From positions 16,545,430 to 16,609,429 of the forward strand of contig CM057129.1 of NCBI GenBank assembly GCA_029964075.1: a stretch of 64,000 nt of DNA, written 5' to 3'. Positions 39,201 to 51,100 of this stretch are shown piece after piece. The translations under genes and the position numbers were made by a program. The stretch's first letter is position 1. The number at the start of each line of letters is the position of its first letter. The DNA comes from Patiria pectinifera. Lineage: Eukaryota > Echinodermata > Asteroidea > Valvatida > Asterinidae. Under the pieces are notes generated by a model, which had not been told where the DNA came from, searched no databases, and worked only from the letters and a program-made list of their open reading frames with translations.

Positions 39201-42025
39201 AGGCTTGCTGAAGACATCGTCAGCGCCTTTACTTTGCTTCTACGCGATTCATTGGGAGATCAAATCACTACTTGTCTGCGTAATAGAAAAGGCGGAATCC
39301 ATCCCCTTAAGATGACACAAAGCCTGACCCTTTTAGGATTTTAATGGACGTCGTGTCCTAGAAACGTCACTTCCAGACCTTGCCTGTCCTGTTGGGCAAA
39401 TCTGTAGTCTTCTTGATACCTCACTGACTGACTAACTGACTCACTGTCACTTGTGCCACTATAGCCTGGTTATTGGCTGGTGAAGTGAGCCGGGCGCTAC
39501 TATCTGGCTATGGCCTAAATCCGGTCCGTTGTGTTCACTAGATGCATGGAAAGACTTCCAGTGAATAGCTGTTCTGAATCAATTTAAAAAAAAATGGAAT
39601 TTGGCGCACTCTGGGACCAGTTTCACTAGGCTTGCTTGTCTTGTTTGTCTTACAGGTGCGCCTGTGCTTGAAGTCTCGGCCGATGATCAATGTGAACTCA
39701 TCACTTTGTCAATGTGCCTATCTGCCATGGGATACAACCAGACCATGATGCCCAATAGTCTCGGGCACCAGACTGTGCGTGATGCCGAGCTGCAGCTCAT
39801 GACAGTTTCCGCGGTTGCTGATTTCGGGTGCTCGCCTCACTTCAGGAGCTTCGTCTGTTCCTTGTACCTGCCCAGGTAAGCCTATGTACATTGGTAGGGA
39901 AGAACTCAAGAATCCGCCAGTGGCGTAAATTATGTTTGGGGAGGGGCTGAGGCAAAACAAAATGAGCTATTGCATTGTTTAAAACCCAGTTAGTGTCTCC
40001 TTCAAGAAATCGAGTCCCTGGAATTATGGGGTGGAATTGGAATACAAGAAGCAGGTACCCTGCCAGGGTCTTCATTTAACATAAGACACTTGGAACAAAG
40101 TTGCATCCGGGGACCTACTTATTGTATTCAAAGTTGAAAAGTAGACTGAGAAAACGAGACTGACACCTGTCATTTCGTTTTTTACATCATTATATATATA
40201 GGTGTAACTCGGCCCCGGTACTGCCTTGCCGTGAACTGTGTGAGGAGGCTAGGAATGGCCGCACAGAGGTGTTGGTTGAATTTGGCTTCCTGTGGCCGGA
40301 GCAACTGACGTGTGAAAATCTGCCGAGCCATAACGATGGAGCTACTTGTTACCTGGGAGGTAGGGTTTAAAGCTTGGGTGAGGACGGCTAGGCTGGGCAA
40401 TGTTAATTCGGGGAATGTTGATAAAAACTGCATCCCTTGAATCCTTTGAGCCGAACACCCGTCATTATTAATCGGGCATAATGCAGCGTCAGTCTTTAAA
40501 TCGATGGTCGGTTTGTTATACATGTATAAACCAATTATAAATATTGTTTTTATATGTAGATTTTCAGCCAATGCCAATAAGCGAGATCAATTTTGGTTCG
40601 CCCAACCAGCCGGGTACCATGACCAACGCCACTCTTGCCGTCAAGCCACGCCGTTATGACACTCACAACCTTGGTGTTCCTTCGCTGTTTCGCGGCTGGG
40701 TGGATGTCCAGGGACAGGGCGCCGCCAACGACTACTGCAGGTGGGACCGGCCACAACCTCATCCCCATGCCGGTGAGCATTACCCTGACACTAGCTGCTC
40801 TATGATTGTCTCGAGGTTGAAAGTATAGACCATATATACGAGGTTGGGCTGGGCAGGCTATCAAAACCCTCTAGCCCGCAAACTACATGTATCTGATCTT
40901 GGTCGTTTTGGAGTTTGCACAGCCATGTGCGACTTTCGTGAAGTTGCTCCTAAAGGGATATACGACGCACTAAATCGTCCTGATTTCTGAACTAATCAGT
41001 AAGGTGTACTCTGCTCTTGTGATACCGATCATTATCAAAAAATACTGACTCAAAACGTCCATCAGAAGTCGATCGGAAGTCCTCACAAGTCCTCACAAAT
41101 CCTTTATAAGTCCATCGCAAATCCATTACATGTATTCAAGCCCTTAAGTTAGTTCATTGGCTATTCAAGTGAATTGTGACAAAAGCACTCCCAAAGTTTT
41201 GTTCCGCGGTTACTTGTGACTGAACTTATTTTACCGGCCTATTTGTGGTGGACTTGTGACGGTCTCAGCTACATCACTGTTAATCAGTGTCATTCACCAC
41301 TGAATGATTTCCTTTCACAGGGTGGTAACCAACTCAACCGGCGGTTACTTTTTGTCCTGCTCTCTGGCCGGGATGGAGGGCGCCCCCACTGATCTCAACT
41401 ACAACAGCACAGGGCCCTGGTTCGATGCCGGTCACACGGACACGTGGTACATGATGGACGTGAACGAAGACGGCAGGGATGACTACTGCAGGTAGGAATG
41501 AGACTGTAGAGCTTGCTTAGGGACACAAGTTAGCGGAGTTCCAAACTAATTATAACCACTTTACGACTTTGACTCGTATAGTTCAAGAGTCGGTTCTGAG
41601 ACAATTTGATCCTGAATTACGTGATAGTTTGATAAAATGATTGTTCCTCATGGTGATCAGCCATAGCAAAGTCGTCCAATCGTTGGACATTGAGATTGTA
41701 GATACTCTACGCATGGTGAAATTTACACGGACGTTAATAGAAGTAACTTCCGATTAAAAGAGTAGGCCTACAGTAAGTTGTTTTCAATTCCATATTCCAA
41801 CGAGTTTGAATCTCTATGATACACAACTGTTCAAAATACTCAAACGCAGAATTTTATTTTTTGAATTCCGGTTTTGATATCAAAAGGTGTGTTGGCTGCC
41901 TGCCGACTACCCACGTCTCATGCCTGCTGGCCGGTGAGGGCGCTTTCATGGCACAAACGCTCGACTACGATCCAGTGCCAGGAGGCTGTCACAACAATAC
42001 TGTCAACCCGTACTTTGGACGGTAG
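33214..42025 (+). CDS. Multi-CRD/FN3 secreted protein gene, copy 2 (complete)
   Basis: Exons: 33214-33256, 33530-33691, 34659-34907, 35838-36146, 37962-38163, 38876-39042, 39656-39875, 40202-40359, 40560-40740, 41321-41491, 41887-42025. Every junction is phase-consistent and there is no internal stop, giving roughly 680 residues. Layout: signal peptide, divergent CRD, fibronectin III, CRD 1, CRD 2, three C-terminal Asp/Gly/Cys-rich units. There is no transmembrane helix after the signal, so the protein should be secreted. Frizzled-type CRDs are Wnt/lipid-binding modules in receptors, SFRPs and several enzymes; three of them plus FN3 and VCBS-like repeats is not a combination I recognise. Copy 2 is the best intact reference for the array. 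Confidence 0.85.
33530..33691 (+). CDS. Copy 2 exon A (divergent CRD, first half)
   Basis: Acceptor TATTTAG, phase 1 to 1. Two cysteines, in VLSCR and KLCRKEG, correspond to the first two of a CRD; TTRDDVPKLC and YAPSSN are shared with copies 3 and 4. Confidence 0.85.
33692..34658. other. Intron A-B of copy 2
   Basis: Homologous to 45830-46916 of copy 3. No insertion or gene recognised. Confidence 0.45.
34659..34907 (+). CDS. Copy 2 exon B (divergent CRD, second half)
   Basis: Phase 1 to 1. Cysteines fall in GCSD, RFLCTAH, LRPCAEVC, WRDC, ELDC and MQC. The Cys that is fifth in canonical CRDs is missing, as in all copies, so this domain has nine. Confidence 0.85.
34908..35837. other. Intron B-FN3 of copy 2 with a MITE
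   Basis: Contains the element at 35131-35348; the remainder aligns with the same intron in copies 1, 3 and 4 (shared TTCCCGCCC and TCTGTGAGATTC pieces). Confidence 0.5.
35131..35348. repeat. MITE-like element with 17-bp TIRs
   Basis: CTAAATTCCAAAGAGTG at 35131-35147 is the complement, with one mismatch, of 35332-35348. The interior has several AGTGAAAT/ATTTCACT inverted pairs. A related, less complete copy with the shared GAACCACTTCAGT and AGCTCGAGT core lies at 51743-51890. Confidence 0.65.
35838..36146 (+). CDS. Copy 2 fibronectin type III exon
   Basis: 103 codons, phase 1 to 1, acceptor ACCATAG. PPRDRPIIVNVTRHNATSV, FRVRYNETLSWG and YTFEVTAFNSFGEGP mark the FN3 strands. Five N-x-S/T sites (NVT, NAT, NET, NIT, NYT) suggest glycosylation. 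Confidence 0.9.
36147..37961. other. Intron FN3-CRD 1 of copy 2
   Basis: No exon seen. C-run at 36180-36192, G-run at 37440-37450; otherwise unremarkable. Confidence 0.4.
37962..38163 (+). CDS. Copy 2 CRD 1 first exon
   Basis: Phase 1 to 2. GCENITVPMC, DYSQTAMPNSLG, DCSPYTQTFLC supply cysteines 1-4. Confidence 0.9.
38876..39042 (+). CDS. Copy 2 CRD 1 second exon
   Basis: Acceptor CTTGTGTAG. RCTSGPSS, LPCRDLC, SGCEE, GFSWPEDLRCE and NDCYLGG complete the ten-cysteine pattern. Confidence 0.9.
39656..39875 (+). CDS. Copy 2 CRD 2 first exon
   Basis: 220 nt. QCELITLSMC, GYNQTMMPNSLGHQ, FVCSLYLP. The acceptor TGTCTTACAG and the donor AG|GTAAGC match copies 1 and 3. Confidence 0.9.
40202..40359 (+). 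CDS. Copy 2 CRD 2 second exon
   Basis: 158 nt after a TA-repeat acceptor (TATATATATAG). LPCRELCEEARNG, but the cysteine expected after the Asn (NDC in copies 1 and 3) is Arg here (NGRTE), so CRD 2 of copy 2 lacks one canonical cysteine. Confidence 0.88.
40560..40740 (+). CDS. Copy 2 C-terminal exon 1
   Basis: 181 nt, donor AG|GTGGGA rather than GTAGGT. It starts with FQPMPISEINF, absent from copy 1, and ends in VDVQGQGAANDYC. Confidence 0.87.
40741..41320. other. Intron of copy 2
   Basis: Short AAGTCCTCACAA/AAGTCCATCGCAA-type reiterations at 41060-41130 are shared with copy 3 (53635-53670). It provides the empty site for the insertion at 53158-53492. Confidence 0.5.
41321..41491 (+). CDS. 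Copy 2 C-terminal exon 2
   Basis: VVTNSTGGYFLSCSLAG, GPWFDAGHTDTW, VNEDGRDDYC. Nearly identical to copy 3, implying recent duplication or gene conversion. Confidence 0.9.
41887..42025 (+). CDS. Copy 2 terminal exon
   Basis: 139 nt ending TAG. CVGCLPTTHVSCLLAG through VNPYFGR. Confidence 0.9.
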
Positions 42026-43040
42026 AGGGCGTTTGAGCAAGGCAGTACAGAACACCACCACGAATTGTCCGGTGATTGCAACTTTTCATCTTGACGGTCG
42101 TCATCATTAGTATCTAGCATTTATATACACGACCTTCGTTTTTTAGCTGCGGCTGAGCAGATCTACAAGTAGTCATGACCTCTCCGTTGGTTGGTTGGTT
42201 GGTTGCCTTTGGTAACAGACGTCGAGAAATTTAATGCCGTTTTTGGCCATGAATCACCTTGTCAGTGCTAGGCCCTCGCAACGTCATAAACAACACGTGC
42301 ACTAGAGTCAAAACTAGATGTTTGTACTAAAACACGATTGGGACTGGCACTGTGCTGCACACAAATTTGATGTTCCACATGTACAATGAACCAATCATAA
42401 AACGCTCCATACATCAAGTGACATTCAACAATTACAAATCCTTCATTTCAAGTCACAACTCACAACCATGTGAGACGTAAAGCATTATAAAAATATACTT
42501 TTACATCATGTACAAGATTTATAGGTTGCAACAGGTTAATACATTTGGGCCGCAGCTTCCGAGATCATTTTGAGCTTGTTTTTTCGTCAATGTACACTTT
42601 TACGTGACGTGCCTCCCAAATGCCGACGATTTTAGGACACATTTGTTTGCGTACCAAACAATGTTTGCTGCAATGAGTTGATTTTGTGGCCTCATAACAT
42701 GTAACCAGTATAAGTGTAGGTTAAATTTTAAGTAGTTTTGTTTCAATGATTGAATCGTACAAAAATGTTGCTTCTTTAGCTAAAGTCATGGACAGTATAT
42801 CCACGTATGAATTGAGAATTTGCTGTAACTTTTCTCGAAGATAATGCGTCTCGGTCATGTACACGTATCAAGTAACATTTAGAATTATTATATCAAAGTC
42901 TTTGTTATGTTTGACTACATTTTATATTGCTATGTTAGGGTAGTTGTGGCTTTGATGAGTGGGTTGAACAGTGAACACGGAGAAACGAAGACTGGTGTGA
43001 ACTCAGCTTTGTAGAGAAACTTTGTAGAGAAACGATAAAT

Positions 43041-43200
43041 GACATGTTTGCAGATCGGGCGACGTTTGAACGGCCAAATCCATCAACTTGGTCAATTGTG
43101 TACGGAAATAAAATGTATCATTGTGCTGTACTTCATTTATTTGAGTGTATAATATTTGCCCTTTAATGAATTTTTTTCATATTATATTATTTTCCATTCC
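43041..43200 (+). repeat. Direct repeat flanking the ATTCC array, left copy
   Basis: About 160 bp beginning GACATGTTTGCAGATCGGGC, repeated at 43973-44147 with few differences. Each copy runs straight into ATTCC units (a long array here, three or four units there). Confidence 0.85.
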
Positions 43201-43764
43201 ATTTCATTCCATTCCATTCCATTCCATTCCATTCCATTCCATTCCATTCCATTCCATTCCATTCCATTCCATTCCATTCCATTTCATTCCATTCCATTTC
43301 ATTCCATTCCATTTCATTCCATTCCATACCGCTCCATTCCATTCCATTCCATTCCATTCCATTTCATTCCATTTCATTCCATTTCATTCCATTTCATTCC
43401 ATTCCATTCCATTCCATTCCATTTCATTTCATTCCATTCCATTCCATTCCATTCCATTCCATTCCATTCCATTCCATTCCATTCCATTCCATTCCATTCC
43501 ATTCCATTCCATTCCATTCCATTCCATTTCATTCCATTCCATTCCATTTCATTCCATTCCATTTCATTCCATTCCATTCCATTTCATTCCATTCCATTCC
43601 ATTCCATTTCATTCCATTTCATTCCATTTCATTCCATTTCATTCCATTTCATTCCATTTCATTCCATTCCATTTCATTCCATTCCATTCCATTCCATTCC
43701 ATTCCATTCCATTCCATTCCATTCCATTCCATTCCATTCCATTCCATTCCATTCCATATTCCAT
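43192..43764. repeat. ATTCC/ATTTC pentanucleotide array
   Basis: About 573 bp of ATTCC (GGAAT on the other strand) with interspersed ATTTC variants, some alternating in a higher-order CATTCCATTT pattern. The SIPFH-type frames on both strands follow from the 5-bp period and are not genes. Confidence 0.97.
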
Positions 43765-43972
43765 CGGCGCGGCTGGTATAAGACTAGTACGTAATCGGTC
43801 GGGTTGCGACAAATCTAACGACTTGACGATTATGTTCGCGCATCGTTATTCATATATGCAAGCAGCGCAATACATATGCCGTCCATTTTTGCGGTGAGAT
43901 CCAATCGCGCACCGCTATGCAAATGAGGACTCATTCATTCCGTTAATGGGGAGTTCTTCTCAATACGTCGGG

Positions 43973-44147
43973 GACATGTTTGCAGATCGGGCGACGTTTG
44001 AACGGCCAAATCCCTCAACTTGGTCAATTGTTTGTAGAAATAATATTTATCATTGTGATATACTTGATTTATTTGAGTCTATAATATCTGCCCTTTAATG
44101 AATTTTATTCATTATTATTTTATTTTCCATTCCATTCCATTCCATTT
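43973..44147 (+). repeat. Direct repeat flanking the ATTCC array, right copy
   Basis: Second copy of 43041-43200, ending in a very short ATTCC run. Confidence 0.85.
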
Positions 44148-44486
44148 TACATTTATTTCCATACTGAAAGTGAAACAATAACATAACAGAAAGCAAAATA
44201 CAATATTGGAGGCACAATCCCAATAAGCCAAGGCTTGTAGCGGAGTTTCTTTAGAAGAGAAAACAAAGACTTCAAATAATCACATAACTTGCATATATCA
44301 GGAGGAATGCCTGCTTCACTGCTGGCTACCTGTCCCATTACTTGGCGGGCCGAATGGCAATGGGGACATGAAACCAGACTAATTGAGGAAAATCTTTCAA
44401 TGGAGAACTATATACCTGCACTGCACAAGAACCGCCGAACAACAGCTATTAAGTGCTAGAATGTCATTGAATGTTTATTTTTACAC

Positions 44487-44726
44487 GGTGACCTTAACTT
44501 TAAGTCAGAATAACAGACATGAGTTCAGCAAACAACAACAACAACATCGATCCTCGGGCCAGACAGCGTAATTTGTAGGGAATCAAATTCCAATTGGCCC
44601 CATGGATCGCGGCCCCACTGAGCTCTAATAACCTCCTGTCCTGTTCATGCCCGAACTTCTACAAGAAGGACGCGTGACGTCGACGGCCCCGGTACAATTC
44701 AGTGACATCCCGGCTGGTTGTTATGC
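44487..44726 (+). promoter_or_regulatory. Conserved upstream block of copy 3 (promoter candidate)
   Basis: Counterpart of 32911-33132. The TGACGTCGACGG core is at 44675-44686, 171 bp before the ATG. A diverged remnant precedes copy 4 (56880-57180). Confidence 0.5.
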
Positions 44727-44845
44727 TTCCGAAATGAAAACAAACTTCACTGGCTGTGCATGGTTGTCAGATCAGACCATAGAGCTAGAGCACGGAAACA
44801 GTTTGGTAGAATTTTACGCATTGTTGTGGTCGTGGTTTCATCAAG

Positions 44846-44888
44846 ATGGGGTGGTTGTCGATGTTTCTTCTTGCATTCTGCATGATAG
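44846..44888 (+). CDS. Copy 3 exon 1, signal peptide
   Basis: MGWLSMFLLAFCMI, identical to copy 2 at the protein level; donor G|GTAAGC. A longer frame from 44647 is out of phase with this exon and was not used. Confidence 0.85.
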
Positions 44889-47800
44889 GTAAGCCTCGGT
44901 TATTGTGAAAGGTTTTCAGACCGAAAAACTTTGAAGTTAATTTCTAGTTACTGTAGTTACTGCATGCATGAAATTCCCTACGTGTGGCACTGCATAGCAG
45001 TCGACTGAGTTGAGCTCTGGTACGGTGAACGTGTGTATAGGCCTACATATAGCTACCGATAAATGATCATCAATCATACCACATGCCAGCCATAGAAGAA
45101 TAATGGTCCAATAATCCCTCCATTACATAAGACGCAAATCCAGTGAACCCTTCGTAAAATGGACTGATCATGGGATGTGTTTATTAATGACAAGCTGATT
45201 TGTATCAGCATGCATCCTATACAGGTAGTGGTGGGAGGGTACTGCTCGATGCCATGGGAACGAGGTTGGTCCACATGTACCGTAGTTAAGTTTTTCGGAA
45301 GTATGAGAGGTCAATGTTTGGCACGATATTTCCTTTTCACGTTGTGCAAATTTTTAGTTTTCATAAATTGAGATCGCTAGTAGCAATTTTACAAAGGCTT
45401 TTTTTCGAAGGTTATCTTCAGAAATCAATGTGTCAAAAATCATAAAACCCGATCCGACCTTTACAGGCTGATTAAGTTTACTATTCAAAGAGTCCGGACG
45501 TACTTGTGCCACCAAGTGTGAATTGAACTTTCAGGCTCTATTCTATCGCTCGTATCCCCCCGCCCTGCCGGACTAGGGCGGGGAGGGGGGGGGGGGGGTT
45601 ACGAGCGAAATACGGCACCTGATTACTCCCATGGTGGTCACGTGCCGGCATAACCGGGCTATTCCTTTTTATAATTTAGGGGTGAATAGAGTGCTGTCAT
45701 GCCGAAGTTTACGTGACGTAAAGACTACCCGAGATGACGTGCATCAACTGTGTCGCGACGAGGGTATTGTGCGTTACTGGTATGCGCCGTCAGTGGACCT
45801 AAGCGGCGACAGCATCGAGCAATTGCGAGGTACCATTTCAGTTATTATCCTTCATACCTAACATAGGGGTAAGAGGGGTATATTCGACCGGGGGGGGGCA
45901 TGACCACTTGTTAATTTAGGAATTAAGCACAAATCTTAGGTCTTACCCTTGGTCTTACTAGGGTTGGTCATATCCTGCAAACAAAGCAGGTAGGCCTATA
46001 GGCTACAACAGTTAACATGTTGTGATCGAATTCTCCCCCTTGCCATCTAATGCAAGTGGTAGTATACATGGAGTTGATCGGAGGCAGCCTGTAACATGAC
46101 AGATACGAAATAGGAATTTTATAAAAATTTAATGATTATCAAAATAGGCTAATTTGTTTGTTTTAAAGATTATTACGCGGTGTGAATGAGGCAAAATCCG
46201 AAACACTAGCCTAAGTGGAAGGAGCAGTCAAGATTCCAGGGGTTTTTTTTATATATTAATTTAGCTGAAATTATAGGATTCACATGTATGGATACAATAA
46301 TGCCACATTCTGTCCGTACATAAACAAGTGTTAGTCTTATTCCCTACATGTGTTTTTTTTTGCTTGGGTGCAGATGAGGTTTGGGGCAGCACTCATCGTT
46401 CATCATCCAGTTTAGGCTTGCGTGGAAAATTTTAAGGGAGGGGAGGGAATCGCAATTATCCTTCTACATTTATACTTCTACGCCTTGCCTTGACATAATT
46501 AAATAAGATCGAAATAATTTTTTTCTTTTGCAAGAATGCCTTTTTTATTGAAAACAAAAATGGCTGGTGACTTTTTTCCTCAGATAATTTGTAAAGGACT
46601 GCCTTTATCGTTTGGACAAATCGTGCAGCTTTCTGTGGATGGAAATATTAAATATGCTGTTTTATTGCTGTCCGGCCACATTCAATAATCGATAATGTCA
46701 TCGACATAAAAAGTTCATTCATGAACCGGAGCGTGCAGCAGCATTGAAGAGAATATAAAAGCAAAAAGGTTACCGCGTCGTGTTGTGATCCCCAAGTCAA
46801 AGACCAGCCTTCATCTTATCAGTTAAACCAAAAATTACCTACATGGTTATCTTTTTGATGGCTGGATAAGTGTGACATTAATTCGACGTTCAGTGTCGAA
46901 TCACCATTTCCAACAGGTCTGATAGACTCTGGCTGTTCTGACATCTTGGGTCGGTTTCTGTGCACGGCCCACTTTCCTCAACTGGATCCTGTCCTCCATG
47001 GCATGTACGGCGCGGACTACTTCCTGCGGCCCTGCGCTGAAGTCTGCCAGGAGGTATGGCGTGATTGCCGGCTCACCGCCCACCAGCTTGGCATCGAACG
47101 CAAGCCGGAGTTTGTCTGCAGGAACTTTCCTTCATACACATGTCTGTCCCGTAAGTTTAATTGACGATGATGATGATTTTAATCCACCAGTATTGGTGCT
47201 CAAGGCCTCAACATTGCCTGGTAATTGGCAGGTCTTGAACTTCAACTTTGGCGAAGTTTTAGAAGGAACAGGCTATCCTTATATCAAAGGCCTAGTGTCA
47301 AAACCATAGACTCGCGCTCTGAAACATGATGCTTTAATCCTAAAAGGGCCGGGGGCGGATTCCCCCCACCCCTCGACTTTTTCTGCAATAGCCTTGAAAA
47401 AAATTTTTTTTCACGACCCGAGCTGCTATGACTTTTTAACCTCGAGACTTACGCATCTTTTGATACAAAAAATATAAAAAATCGGACTACGCGCCGTGAA
47501 AACTGAATTTTCCCATTTATGTTGTGTACATAGAGCAGAATTACCATTCGTACATATGAATAATTAATTAGCTATAATTCCAAAACCCTTTGATCTATAG
47601 TCATGAAATGTCTTCGGTAAGTTCATGATGAGTTGCTCTATGCATGTACCGAGTTTCAAAATTTGTCGTCACTCGATGGCCGAGATCTTGGGAGGGGGGT
47701 GGGCGGAATCCGCCCCCCCCCCTCCCGGCTGAGAGATGGTCAAAAATAACGCGGCCCTTTTAGGGTTAATGCACATTTATATCAGGCTGATTTAACACCG

Positions 47801-48126
47801 TCAATTTGTTAGCAAGAATAAGGAAGAACTTTATGGACCATTTGGTTGTGTAGTTCTTATAGGCCTATACCTCACACTTCCCGCTGATGGCATTGAAAAA
47901 AACAATCGTGAATCGCATTTATCATAATAGCATCCGGGGAAACCACCTGTGGCCTGTGTTCCATCCCTACTTGATTCTGTGGGTTTCTGTGAGATTCTTG
48001 TTTTTTTCTCCGCGGGTTTCTTTGTGGGATTAAGGCTCCTAATTCCAAATACAACCTGTCCTTATTGTCTTTTTCATTTAAAATAAACGGCTTTAAATTT
48101 TGTCTAGCCCCCCAAAACCCCAAAAA

Positions 48127-48157
<31 letters not shown>

Positions 48158-51100
48158 AATGATGTACATATGAACGAACGGTCGAAGAAGAAAGAAATAG
48201 CCGTGACAAAGCATTAGAATTAATATAGTGTTAATATTTTTTGGATTTTTTATTGCTCCTATTGAAAAATAAACATTAGCCCCCCGCCCACCTATTGATT
48301 TTCGGAGGCCTAAGTGTCTGGAAAAAGTAACCGGTCAACATTTTAGCACGCCTCCCTGAAAAAATTCTGGATCCACCGTGCTAGCCCCCCAAAAATATTG
48401 GTTCTAGAACCGCGCCTGCGGTTCAGGCTTGCGAGCTACAGTGCCTATAAAGCATCCTTGGTTTCATTACTAAATTGTCAGCAATTAATGTCAGCAAGAA
48501 TTAGCATAATAATTCTTCAATAAATCAGAAAGCGACAAAAGTTGTGAATTTTCAATGTTCAACTTTCAATATTAAATTTCCCCTGAACTGAAAGCATCGT
48601 ATTTTTGATAATAATCCCATCTGATTTTCGTTTGCCTTTGGACACGCTTACCATAGATCTGTACCCACCGAGGGACCGGCCAATAATCGTCAACGTCACC
48701 CGGCACAACGCGTCCAGCGTCTCCATCCTCTATGCTCCCCCTGGGAATGCCTCAGTGACGAAGGCGTTTCGCGTCCGCTACAACGAGACCTCATCATGGG
48801 GACAACTTGGAAGAGAACTGTTCCACTTCATATCCCGAGACCAGTCGTACCACACATTGAATATCACTGACCTGAAGAGCGGAGGGGACTACAGGTTTGA
48901 AGTCACCGCCATGAACAACTATGGCGAAGGCCCTAAGACGTTTTTAGACGTACCGGCGTTTCATAGTAAGACTTTAAATTTCCCTTAACCAACTCTCTAC
49001 CCCATCCCGATTTACACCAAACTATAGAGGAACAACATTAAAACTACTTTTAGGATTAGATATCATCCAATATATACAAATTCTACCTAGGCCTACTTGA
49101 AACAGCTCGATGGCATTTCATGTTAATAAATGCAGGCCTAAAACCAATACCACGTGTCATTTCTGCTTCCCGTGCAACGAATTCCCTCACAATGGAGCAG
49201 CATAGCCCCAATATTATCATTGTATGAAGACTTGGGGTCACAAAAAAAATGTGTGTTTTCAAGAACACCACGAATAGAGTACGTATTTATATGGTCAATG
49301 ACTTTTCAAGGGTCACCAGAGGTAAAACATGAAACGTCCCCCACATCTGAAAATTGTCTTCATGGCATGAAGAACCAACATACGAAGTTTCATGCTTTTA
49401 GTATCACCAAGTGCATAATACTTAAACAACTTCACTATCACCCCAGCCCGCTTCGATTTAGCGGCAGGGGTTCGGTGACCGGGACATCTCCTGGCCACGC
49501 TCCGGCATGGAGTGCATGCATGAAGGCAATGTGTGGTCAAAAACAGGCGATTCGTCATTATCGTCAGCTATCAGAAAATTGCAATCCCAGCCGTTGCGAA
49601 AATAAAATGGACAAACCATGTGGGAAATTTGGTCTATTATACTATAGACCTTTTCTTTGAAAATTTCTTTGACCATTTCTTTATATTATGCCCTTTCTTT
49701 GAATACAATTTTATCGGCCTGTTCGATCTCAGATGTATCCGACATTAATGGAACGGCTTGCGAAAACATCACTGTGCCGATGTGCCAGTCGGGAATTGAC
49801 TACAGTCAGACCGCCATGCCGAACAGTCTAGGTCACTGGAACCAGGAGGACGCCGCTGTTGCAATTCACGAAGATTTGGTGGAACTTGAATGCTCCCCCT
49901 ACACCCGGACGTTCCTGTGTGCCATGTTCACCCCTATGTGAGACGTGGTATTCGAGTATTATAAGCTATTAGTGGTTGTTCCTGTAATTTTTCCGAGCTC
50001 CTCCCAGATTTTTGACATGACCATCACAATGTGACTTTGGACATTTAACGGATGGGGGAGCAATGAGGCAACTGGAGTGGAGGAGTTGCGTCACAATCAC
50101 CGTTTGTCTTTAGTCTAAAATTTCCCAAGTTATTATGTACACTTCAAAAGCTGTAGTGTTAATTTAACACCTTTCGGTATCAATATAGGACAACACCAGT
50201 AAAATTTAACACCAGATGGTTCTATAATTATAGATATCAACAGTGTAAAACAGCAGTTTTTGCAGTGTATAATTTTCCTACCCCTTGGTGTATATTATTA
50301 TTTGAATATACACATTACGTTAACCTGTCAAACCAACGTTAAGAGAACGCCCCACCGTCGTTTTGTCAATTCCATTCTGGAAATGACTCTGTTCTTCCCC
50401 TTGTGGTTCTTGAGCGGGCATTCAAACAATCATAGCTGTTATGCCACTGTGACCACTGGCACAGTGTGCACAGTTAGATTTTTCCATGCCTGCAGGCAAG
50501 AATTATTACACACTTTATGAATTACACACTTTATGAATCACCGCTGTCTCCGAAAACATCTGAAGTGTCTTGTCTCCGCCCTGTTCACCTATGCCATGGG
50601 CTTCCCCGCTCTGTTTTGGTACCAAAACCGGGTGAGTAAAAAAAGCGAAACCCAAATGTCGGGACCATTGTTTTAGTGAAGTTCTGCATGTAGCCCTTTA
50701 AAAATCTAGGAAACGAAAGCCCAATTAGCTTTCTTTTAGTACAAGAATCATTTGAATCACTCATGTACGTTTCAAGTTACGGAATTTTAAACACAACTAC
50801 CGTTTTAAAGTTCTGTCCAATGATCACAAGAAGGTAGTAAAGTGTTCCTTCAGCAAAACGAAAACGTAGGGATGTGTGTGAACTGTTTTCGTTTTGCCGT
50901 AAGAACGCACACCTTTTTTTTTGTGATCTGTGGACAGAACTTTAAAAAGGAGGTTGTGTTTAAAATTCCGTAACTTAAAAGAGTGATTCGAATGGTTCTT
51001 GTACTAAAAGAAAGCTTATGATTTGGGCTTTCATATCATAGATAGTCCCGACATTTGGGTCTCGCTTTTTGTTTACTCGCCCTGTACAAGAGTCTGGCAC

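Larger units (their letters stand above)
42026..44845. other. Intergenic region between copies 2 and 3
   Basis: It contains the 3' flank of copy 2, a large pentanucleotide array and its duplicated flank, and the promoter-like block of copy 3. Long frames over the array are repeat artefacts. Confidence 0.6.

Noticed and set aside
43192-43764. Similarity to human GGAAT satellite
   Set aside because: A 5-bp unit is too simple to indicate relationship; the surrounding sequence is invertebrate-like.
43145-43897. Long open frames encoding SIPFH/GMEWN repeats on both strands
   Set aside because: They follow from the stop-free ATTCC/ATTTC period of five and have no independent coding evidence.
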